This document shows positions 58,073 to 64,000 of a stretch of DNA of 64,000 nucleotides, piece after piece (positions within the stretch are counted from its first letter, which is position 1; each line of letters opens with the position of its first letter). The position numbers and the translations under genes were made by a program. Source of the DNA: Flavimaricola marinus (GTDB lineage: Bacteria; Pseudomonadota; Alphaproteobacteria; Rhodobacterales; Rhodobacteraceae); assembly GCF_900184895.1 (NCBI RefSeq), contig NZ_FXZK01000001.1, positions 62,001 through 126,000 of the forward strand. Direction: 5' to 3'. The notes under the pieces were generated by a model. The model was not told the DNA's origin. It was given only the letters and a program-made list of their open reading frames with translations, and did no database searches.

Positions 58073-58214
58073 CCATACTTCGGGCCCGTTGCGACGCGAC
58101 CGCCCCTGCCTTAGCCTTTTGATACGCTTTGCATTTTCAAGTCGTTCATCGGTTTTCGCAACCACATGTGTCCAGAGCTGAACTGGCCCGTGTGACCTCA
58201 TATTGGATTAATCC

Positions 58215-58835
58215 ATGACATTTTACGCTCTCCGCCGCGCGGCCTCGGCCGCGATCCGACCAGCTTTGCCTCTTGCCATTGCCGGGGCCCTGGCTCTCTC
58301 GGCTTGTGTCCCCATCCCTATTCCACAGGGAACGCGCTTTTTACCCAACCCGGCGGATCTGATCGCGACCGACACGGGGGATTTCAACGTCTGTGGTTAC
58401 GATTCCGGCACCACGAGCCAAGGCTACCGCGATATCGGCACTGTCCGCGTCATCGCATCGTTTTTCGCCCCGGACGACCGGACCGATGCGAATGCGAGCA
58501 CCTCGGCGGGTTTGACGCTCACTTTGGTGGAGCTCTCTGGCGACGTCCCATCCGAGGGTTTCGCGGTGAACCCCGCGCTGATCCGGCTGGAGGAAGCCGG
58601 ACGATCCTACCCGGTGGCGGAGTTCTCCGATTCGGAACAGCGGGTGAAGAGCAGCGGCACTGGCCAAATCTTTAGCCTGCAGTTTCCCGCCGGCACCGGC
58701 GTCGACGACGCGGCACGCATCGTGTTCGAAGCAGGAGCGATCCTGCGAGACGGGCAGCCCGTGGCGCTTGAACAGCTCAGGTTTCAGCGCAGGGCGACCA
58801 TGTCGGTCTATATGTTCCCCTGCATCCCGTCCTAG
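58215..58835 (+). CDS. Putative outer-membrane lipoprotein, function unknown
   Basis: A 206-residue protein with a lipoprotein signal (PLAIAGALALSAC, Cys31 followed by VPIP). It has a beta-rich mature body with two cysteines (NVCGYD and FPCIPS) that may pair. No recognised domain. Start ATG 58215 lacks a clear ribosome-binding site. A terminator follows 33 bases after the stop. Confidence 0.65.
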   Translation: MTFYALRRAASAAIRPALPLAIAGALALSACVPIPIPQGTRFLPNPADLIATDTGDFNVCGYDSGTTSQGYRDIGTVRVIASFFAPDDRTDANASTSAGLTLTLVELSGDVPSEGFAVNPALIRLEEAGRSYPVAEFSDSEQRVKSSGTGQIFSLQFPAGTGVDDAARIVFEAGAILRDGQPVALEQLRFQRRATMSVYMFPCIPS

Positions 58836-58868
58836 CCGGGGCTCAGCCGCGTCCTGGCTGCCAAAAGG

Positions 58869-58893
58869 AAAACCCGCCGGAAAGGCGGGTTTT
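58869..58893 (+). terminator. Rho-independent terminator after the 58.2 kb lipoprotein gene
   Basis: A perfect 10-base stem (58869-58878 with 58884-58893), a 5-base loop and a T-rich end. It also reads as AAAACCC... on the other strand, so it may serve the convergent bactofilin gene too. Confidence 0.88.
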
Positions 58894-58918
58894 TCTACTT
58901 TGCAGCGATGGTGAACGG

Positions 58919-59239
58919 TCAGGCTTTTGCCGCGCCGCCGATATCGACCTTGCCAGTCACCCGCGCGCCCTTTTCAGAGGACATTTCGCCTGCGGTCACG
59001 TCGGCATCGACGTTGGCGTGGGCGTAGAGGTCAACCGACTTGGCCGTCAGCGAACCTTTGAGGTGCCCTCGCACATGGGCTGTGTCGGAGCTGATGTTGC
59101 CCTCGACCCGACCGCCGGTCAGGATGTCGACCGACTGTGATTTGATATCGCCTTTGACCGTTCCCTGAACCTCGATTGTCCCGGTGCCGGTGATGTCGCC
59201 GGTGATCGTCAGCTCTTCGCTGATGGTAGACTTTGACAT
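58919..59239 (-). CDS. Bactofilin-type cytoskeletal protein
   Basis: A 106-residue small bactofilin: repeated short beta-strand units (ITGDITGTGTIEVQGTVKGD, IKSQSVDILTG, VEGNISSDTAHVRGHLKGSL and onward) form the right-handed beta-helix that polymerises into filaments without nucleotides. Only short termini flank the core. Upstream AAGGA is about 11 bases from ATG 59239. In other bacteria bactofilins help shape cells, stalks or envelope growth; the role here is unknown. Confidence 0.87.
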   Translation of the reverse strand: MSKSTISEELTITGDITGTGTIEVQGTVKGDIKSQSVDILTGGRVEGNISSDTAHVRGHLKGSLTAKSVDLYAHANVDADVTAGEMSSEKGARVTGKVDIGGAAKA

Positions 59240-59377
59240 GTACGTGTCGTCCTTTCGTGCGCGTTTGGCTTACAATGACACAGGTCGTGGCCGTCTGCGA
59301 CCAATTTTGTGCGGCTTCGGCAAGGATCTGTCGTCTGCGGGCTTTCCCCGCACGACGCGTCGTGGCACCAATCGCAT

Positions 59378-60310
59378 ATGACCCGACTGACCCTCGCCTC
59401 CGGTGCGCCCGCCTCACATTATGCCTTTGGCACGATGCAATGGGGAGGCACCGCCACGCCCGCCGCATCCCGCGCCTTGTATGATCGCTGCCGCGCCGCG
59501 GGCATCACCCATTTCGACACGGCCGTCGGCTATACCGACGGCGCCTCCGAGACCTTGCTTGGACAGTTTGCGGGGCCGGACCGGGCCGACCTCTTTCTGG
59601 CCACCAAGGTCGCCTATATGGGCGGCGCCGGGCGCGCAAATATCCTGGATCAGTGGGACCGTTGCCGCCGCCAATCCGGCCTCGACAGCTATGATTTGCT
59701 GTATCTGCACCGATGGGATCCGGAAACGCCGGTGGAGGAGACGTTCGAGACCATGGCCGAACTGCAGGCCAGCGGCGCGATCCGCCATATCGGTGTCTCG
59801 AACTATGCGGCGTGGCAGGTGATGAAGGCGCAAGCGGCGTGCAAGGCCCTTGGCACGAGGATCGACGCGGTGCAGCCGATGTACAACCTCGTCAAACGGC
59901 AGACAGAGGTCGAGCTGTTGCCGATGGCGATGGATCAGGACATTGCCGTCGTGCCCTATTCGCCGCTGGGCGGTGGTCTGCTGACTGGCAAATACGCAGC
60001 CGGCGGGAGTGGCAGGCTGAGCACCGACGATCGTTATGCGGCCCGCTATGGCGTGCCCGAGATGCATGCCGCCGCGGAGGGCCTGACGGCTTTGGCGGCT
60101 GAATGGGGCGTAAACCCCGCCACCCTCGCCGTGGCTTGGGTGGCGGCCCACCCCGGCAAGCCGCATCCAATCTTGTCGGCCCGTTCCGTTGAGCAGCTGG
60201 AGCCGTCATTGGCGGCCATGGATATGGTGCTGACTGCCGAGCAATATGCCGCGCTGTCGGCACTCTACCCCAGCCCGCCACCTGCAACGGACAGGATCGA
60301 AGAAGCATGA
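59378..60310 (+). CDS. Aldo/keto reductase
   Basis: A 310-residue NADPH-dependent oxidoreductase (TIM barrel): FGTMQWGGTATP, catalytic tetrad parts HFDTAVGYTDGASE (Asp, Tyr), ATKVAYMGG (Lys) and LLYLHRWDP (His). IRHIGVSNYA and the cofactor-binding VPYSPLGGGLLTGKY follow. I chose ATG 59378, as an upstream extension to 59309 looks non-coding. The stop overlaps the flavoprotein start (ATGA), implying a shared substrate pathway, unknown. Confidence 0.9.
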   Translation: MTRLTLASGAPASHYAFGTMQWGGTATPAASRALYDRCRAAGITHFDTAVGYTDGASETLLGQFAGPDRADLFLATKVAYMGGAGRANILDQWDRCRRQSGLDSYDLLYLHRWDPETPVEETFETMAELQASGAIRHIGVSNYAAWQVMKAQAACKALGTRIDAVQPMYNLVKRQTEVELLPMAMDQDIAVVPYSPLGGGLLTGKYAAGGSGRLSTDDRYAARYGVPEMHAAAEGLTALAAEWGVNPATLAVAWVAAHPGKPHPILSARSVEQLEPSLAAMDMVLTAEQYAALSALYPSPPPATDRIEEA

Positions 60311-61383
60311 TCGACTTTCTGGTCATTGGCGGCGGCATTGCCGGCGTCTCGGCCGGTGCGCGGCTGTCTCATCTGGGCAAGGTGACCTTGCTGGAGCGGG
60401 AATCGGCGCTTGGCTATCACGCCTCGGGCCGGTCGGCGGCCCTGTTCGAAGAAAATTACGGCAAGCCTAGCACCATCGCGCTGAACATGGCGTCCAAGGC
60501 CTATCACCAAACGGCCAATGGGGGCGTCCTGAGCCAGCGCGGGCTGATGCTGATCGGAACGGCGCAGACCGACGAGGCGTTCGACACTGATTGTGCCGTC
60601 ATGAAGCTGCCTGAGATCTCGGTGGCCGAGGCCCGCGGGCATATCCCGATCCTGAACGATGCCGTGACCCGTGCTGCGCTGGATACCGAGGCTTGGGATA
60701 TCGATACCGACCGTCTGATCCAGAACTTCGCCGCCGAAATCCGCTCGAACGGAGGCGCGGTGGTTCCTAAATCCGAGGTCACCGCGATCGAACGCAGGCC
60801 GCACGGGTGGCAGGTGCGCTGCGGAGAGGCGAGCTATGAGGCCAAGACCTTGGTCAATGCCGCGGGCGCATGGGTCGATCAGATCGCGAGGCTGGCCGGG
60901 ATCACGCCGCTCGGCGTGACACCGCTGCGACGCTCGATGGCGCGCATCCCCGCCCCCGGCGGACATGACGTCGCCCGCTGGCCAATGCTCTTTGGCCCCG
61001 GCGAAGACTGGTACGCCAAGCCGGACGCCGGGGCCTTGATCGTTTCGCCCGCCGAAGAGGACCCCAGCGAGCCGATGGACGCCTGGGCGGACGATATGGT
61101 GCTGGCCGAGGGCCTTGCGCGATACGAGGCGCATGTGACCGAACCCGTGACCCGGTTGCTGACCTCATGGGCCGGTCTTCGCACCTTTTCCCCTGACCGG
61201 CAGTTGGTACTTGGCCGCTCGGTCGACGATCCGGGCTTTGTCTGGAGCGCCGGACAAGGCGGCTATGGGTTCCAGACCGCCCCGGCAGCGAGCCAGTTGA
61301 TCGCAGAGCTGGTGGCAGGTGAGCAGACGACACTGGATGCCGAGATGGTCGCCCGATTGTCACCGGCGCGTTTCCGCCAGTAG
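60307..61383 (+). CDS. FAD-dependent oxidoreductase, DAO family
   Basis: A 358-residue flavoenzyme of the D-amino-acid oxidase/glycine oxidase type. An N-terminal FAD motif DFLVIGGGIAGVSAGARL is followed by LLERESALGYHASGRSAALF. A further FAD/substrate region TLVNAAGAWVDQIA is near residue 177, and a C-terminal GQGGYGFQTAPAASQLIAEL closes the FAD pocket. Substrate could be a D-amino acid or an N-methylated amine. Coupled to the aldo/keto reductase gene by a 4-base overlap. Confidence 0.91.
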   Translation: MIDFLVIGGGIAGVSAGARLSHLGKVTLLERESALGYHASGRSAALFEENYGKPSTIALNMASKAYHQTANGGVLSQRGLMLIGTAQTDEAFDTDCAVMKLPEISVAEARGHIPILNDAVTRAALDTEAWDIDTDRLIQNFAAEIRSNGGAVVPKSEVTAIERRPHGWQVRCGEASYEAKTLVNAAGAWVDQIARLAGITPLGVTPLRRSMARIPAPGGHDVARWPMLFGPGEDWYAKPDAGALIVSPAEEDPSEPMDAWADDMVLAEGLARYEAHVTEPVTRLLTSWAGLRTFSPDRQLVLGRSVDDPGFVWSAGQGGYGFQTAPAASQLIAELVAGEQTTLDAEMVARLSPARFRQ

Positions 61384-61464
61384 CCGCGCCATCACGGCCT
61401 TGTCGGGATGACAGGCAGACCGGCTGCTGGCAATGTGGCCGTCTCGTATTCAGATCGGTTTCCC

Positions 61465-62259
61465 ATGCGCATTGTCGTCCTTTTCACGGTGTTGCTCCTT
61501 GCCGCTTGTTCGCGGCAGGCCCCGCCTTCAGAGCTTGCACAGGCCCGCGAGGTTGCGCCCGTTACCGTCTTTGACGCCAATTTCGGCGACGCCGATCCAT
61601 ATGACTGGACCGGCCGCAGACCAGAGTCCTATCCGGTTCACGGTATTGACCTGTCGCGGTGGCAATCGCAGGTCGATTGGCCGACCGCCCGCCGCAACGG
61701 CGTCAACTTTGCCTTTATCAAGGCAACCGAAGGCGGCGATATCCTCGATCCGGCATTCGAGCGGCACCGTCAGTCGGCAGCGGCCGCCGGCGTCCCACAT
61801 GCGGCCTATCATTTCTTCTACTGGTGCACTCCGGCGGAGGTGCAGGCCCGTTGGTTCATTGCAAATGTGCCACGCGAACCGGGGCATTTGCCGCCGATCC
61901 TCGACGTGGAGTGGAACGCTCATTCCCCGACGTGCACCCGTCGCCCGCCCCCCTCGACGGTGCGGGCCGAGATGCGGACGTTTCTCGATATCCTCGGTCG
62001 CCACTATGGCCAGCGTCCGGTGATCTATACCACCGTAAACTTCTGGAAAGACAACGATCTGAACGACTTGCAGGGCGAGGAATTCTGGCTGCGCTCCACC
62101 GCGGGTCACCCGTCGGAAACCTATGGCCCGGCACGCTGGAGCTTTTGGCAATACTCCGGCACGGGGCTGGTTCCCGGTATCGCGGGCCGCGTCGATCTGA
62201 ACGTCTTTGCCGGGTCCGAGGCATCATGGGCCGCGTGGCTTGCGCAGCGGCGACAATAG
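61465..62259 (+). CDS. GH25 lysozyme-like lipoprotein
   Basis: A 264-residue protein with a lipobox (VVLFTVLLLAAC, Cys15) followed by a GH25 catalytic domain: VHGIDLSRWQSQVDWPTARR, NFAFIKATEGGDILDP, AAYHFFYW and the acidic LPPILDVEWNAHSP (catalytic Asp/Glu), then WSFWQYSGTGLVPGI. GH25 enzymes cut the MurNAc-GlcNAc bond of peptidoglycan. A tethered lipoprotein form suggests wall remodelling or defence at the cell surface. Start ATG 61465 has no strong ribosome-binding site; an earlier start near 61408 is possible. Confidence 0.88.
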   Translation: MRIVVLFTVLLLAACSRQAPPSELAQAREVAPVTVFDANFGDADPYDWTGRRPESYPVHGIDLSRWQSQVDWPTARRNGVNFAFIKATEGGDILDPAFERHRQSAAAAGVPHAAYHFFYWCTPAEVQARWFIANVPREPGHLPPILDVEWNAHSPTCTRRPPPSTVRAEMRTFLDILGRHYGQRPVIYTTVNFWKDNDLNDLQGEEFWLRSTAGHPSETYGPARWSFWQYSGTGLVPGIAGRVDLNVFAGSEASWAAWLAQRRQ

Positions 62260-62303
62260 CGCGTGTTGAAACTTTAGGCGAAGCCGCATAAATCCGCGTC
62301 ATA

Positions 62304-62612
62304 ATGACAAGCCAAGCCAAACCATCCAGATTTGACCGGCAGTTCACCGTTCTGGAGCGGCAGTTCCCGGCATTTCGCGGCGCGCTCCGCTCGATCCGGA
62401 CCGGACGCGGGCGGTTTGTTCGATTGCCATTGGCAATCTTGCTGATCTTCGGAGGGATGCTGGCCATCCTGCCCGTGTTGAATCTCTGGATGCTGCCGGT
62501 GGGCCTGTTGTTGCTGGCGATCGACCTGCCGTTCCTGCAGGGCCCTATCGGGGCGCTGATCGTCTGTATGCGCCGCCGCGCCAGCAAGGTGTCGCGGCGG
62601 CTCAGGCGCTAG
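62304..62612 (+). CDS. Small membrane protein (PGPGW-like)
   Basis: A 102-residue protein with a basic N-terminus (RSIRTGRGRFVR), two closely spaced hydrophobic helices (about 41-60 and 62-80, with the LPVLNLWMLPVGLLLLAI repeat and DLPFLQGP), and a very basic tail (RRRASKVSRRLRR). It resembles the putative PGPGW transmembrane family; function is unknown. Its TAG overlaps the stop of the convergent flavoenzyme gene (CTAG). Confidence 0.7.
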   Translation: MTSQAKPSRFDRQFTVLERQFPAFRGALRSIRTGRGRFVRLPLAILLIFGGMLAILPVLNLWMLPVGLLLLAIDLPFLQGPIGALIVCMRRRASKVSRRLRR

Positions 62613-64000
62613 CCGTCGATCCTGATTCTCGCGTTTGCCGGATCGTAGGGGCTGTCTTCGACGACTTCCGCGTCCCACAGCTCCTTGAACATGCGCACTT
62701 TGAGTTTGGTCCCGACTGCGGCCAGATCAGGGCGGACATAGCCCATGCCGATGCTCTTCCCGAACGCAACGGAATAGCCGCCGGACGTCAGACGCCCCAC
62801 CCGGCTGTCGCCCGCATAGAGCGCCTCGCGCCCCCATGGGTCGGCCCCCTCGGGACCGTCGATCAGCAGAGTGACGCAGGTCGAGCGGACGCCGATGGCC
62901 TGCATCGCCTCCTTGCCGTGGAAATCCTTGCTGAGATCGACAAATCGAGGCAAATCCGCTTCGAGCGGCGTCGCATCACGGCCGAGTTCGGTGCCAAAGG
63001 CGCGATAGGATTTCTCCTGCCGGAGCCAGTTTTGCGCCCGCGCGCCGACCAGCTTCATCCCGTGCGGCTCGCCTGCCTTCTCCAAGAGATCGAACAGATA
63101 GTTCTGCATCTCCATCGGATGATGCAACTCCCAGCCGAGCTCTCCGGTATAGGCCACGCGGATGGCATTGACCGGGCACATGCCCAGTTCGATCTGCCGT
63201 GCGCTCAGCCATGGAAACCGCTTGTTGGATAGCGCGGTCTCCGGGTCGGCGTCCTTGATCACCGACTTCAGGACCTCGCGTGATTTCGGACCGGCGATGG
63301 CAAAGACGCCCCACTTGGTTGTCACGTCCTCGACGTTGATCCGGCCGAATTCCGGCTCCTTGTCCGCGATCGCCTTGAACAGGTAATCTTGGTCATAAGC
63401 GGTCCACGCCCCTGCACTGACGAGGTAATACTCATCCTCGGCCAGCCGAACGATGGTGTATTCCGTCCGCGTCGTGCCTGCGGCGGTCAACGCATAGGTC
63501 AGATTGATCCGGCCAATCTTGGGCAGCTTGTTGGTGGTGAACCAATCGAGGAACGCGGTCGCGCCCGGGCCGCTGACCCGGTGCTTGGTAAAGGCGGTCG
63601 CGTCGATCAACCCGACCCCTTCGCGGATCGCTTTGGCCTCTTCCACCGCATATTGCCACCAGCCGCCGCGCCGGAATGACCGGCTGTCGTGGTCGTTGAA
63701 TCCAACCGGAGCGTAGTAGTTCGGGCGATCCCAGCCATTCACCTGACCAAATTGCGCTCCACGCGCAGCCTGCCGATCATAGGCCGGAGAGGTGCGCAGC
63801 GGACGACAGGCGGGCCGTTCTTCGTCCGGGTGGTGCAGGATGAAGACATGCTCATAGGCCTCTTCGTTCTTGCGAGCGGCGTATTCGGTCGTCATCCACG
63901 AGCCGTAGCGCTTGGGATCGAGGCTGGCCATGTCGATCTCGGCCTCGCCCTCGACCATCATCTGGGCAAGGTAATATCCGGTGCCGCCCGCGGCCGTAAT
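62609..64000 (-). CDS. GcvT-type / dimethylglycine-dehydrogenase-like flavoprotein, 5'-truncated by window edge
   Basis: 463 residues of the C-terminal part; the frame stays open to base 64000, so the N-terminal FAD domain lies outside. The fragment begins ITAAGGTGYYLAQMMVEGEA, the end of a FAD-dependent oxidoreductase domain, then has a GcvT_N folate-binding region (GLIDATAFTKHRVSGPGATA, EYTIVRLAEDEYYLVSAGA, GELGWELHHP) and the C-terminal aminomethyltransferase beta-barrel (LTSGGYSVAFGKSIGMGYV). Such fusions demethylate dimethylglycine or sarcosine-like substrates, passing the methyl group to tetrahydrofolate. Substrate cannot be fixed without the N-terminus. Confidence 0.9.
   Translation of the reverse strand: MTAAGGTGYYLAQMMVEGEAEIDMASLDPKRYGSWMTTEYAARKNEEAYEHVFILHHPDEERPACRPLRTSPAYDRQAARGAQFGQVNGWDRPNYYAPVGFNDHDSRSFRRGGWWQYAVEEAKAIREGVGLIDATAFTKHRVSGPGATAFLDWFTTNKLPKIGRINLTYALTAAGTTRTEYTIVRLAEDEYYLVSAGAWTAYDQDYLFKAIADKEPEFGRINVEDVTTKWGVFAIAGPKSREVLKSVIKDADPETALSNKRFPWLSARQIELGMCPVNAIRVAYTGELGWELHHPMEMQNYLFDLLEKAGEPHGMKLVGARAQNWLRQEKSYRAFGTELGRDATPLEADLPRFVDLSKDFHGKEAMQAIGVRSTCVTLLIDGPEGADPWGREALYAGDSRVGRLTSGGYSVAFGKSIGMGYVRPDLAAVGTKLKVRMFKELWDAEVVEDSPYDPANARIRIDG

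Overview
This 64 kb window is a contiguous piece of chromosome from a high-GC alphaproteobacterium, most likely a marine-type member of the Rhodobacterales (Roseobacter/Rhodobacter group). That assignment is inferred from several features. The F1 ATP synthase genes (atpHAGDC) stand alone without F0 genes. HisG is the short form and needs HisZ. Ribonucleotide reductase is a compact B12-dependent enzyme, and there is a homospermidine synthase. Many small conserved proteins are of types common in that order (DUF2125, DUF1489, YcgN, paired YdcZ, Hint-domain, H-type lectin). Genes are tightly packed, with many 1-4 nt start/stop overlaps, and GTG/TTG starts are common. I saw no rRNA, tRNA, CRISPR array, insertion sequence, prophage or integrase gene, so this is largely core rather than accessory DNA.

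Layout. 1-9.5 kb: manganese pyrophosphatase (5' end outside the window), a HAD phosphatase, MaoC hydratase, ribF, a YcgN-like protein, threonine aldolase, then a reverse-strand hydrolase/DsbA-like isomerase pair, prs, an H-type lectin, a blue-light LOV histidine kinase and a small membrane protein. 9.5-14.4 kb: the reverse-strand atpHAGDC operon with its terminator. 14.8-19 kb: a methyltransferase divergent from gloB, then clpA behind a heat-shock-like promoter. 19.2-22.7 kb: a two-gene stator-like pair (MotA/ExbB-like channel plus MotB/OmpA-like protein with a very long coiled coil), the most unusual machine in the window. 22.7-30.4 kb: ChaC, DUF2125, an extensin-like protein coupled to tyrA and hisC, homospermidine synthase and rpsD. 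30.6-35.2 kb: a small SMR-like membrane protein, a Hint-domain protein, an LpxR-like outer-membrane protein, two YdcZ half-transporters and a Crp/Fnr regulator. After a 0.6 kb gap come nrdJ (35.8-38.1 kb) and a DUF1489 gene.

38.7-42.2 kb holds a translationally coupled reverse-strand operon hisS - 61-residue membrane protein - hisZ - hisG. It is followed by slyX, a short duplicated palindrome-bearing repeat, a lipoprotein gene and dnaE (43.7-47.2 kb). 47.2-48.6 kb is an ArsR regulator with two SRPBCC proteins, apparently controlled by paired operators that overlap the start codon. 48.7-58.0 kb is a purine module: xdhA-xdhB-xdhC followed directly by a BMP-type ABC importer (ATPase, two permeases, substrate-binding protein). 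Import of a purine base or nucleoside is therefore likely coupled to xanthine dehydrogenase. 58-64 kb holds a lipoprotein, a bactofilin, an aldo/keto reductase coupled to a D-amino-acid-oxidase-like flavoprotein, a GH25 lysozyme-like lipoprotein, a small membrane protein, and the C-terminal part of a GcvT/dimethylglycine-dehydrogenase-type flavoenzyme that runs off the right edge.

Places most worth a second look: the stator-like pair, the small protein inside the histidine operon, the leaderless-looking ArsR promoter with duplicated operators, the 42.5 kb duplicated element, the orphan LOV kinase and the Hint-domain protein.
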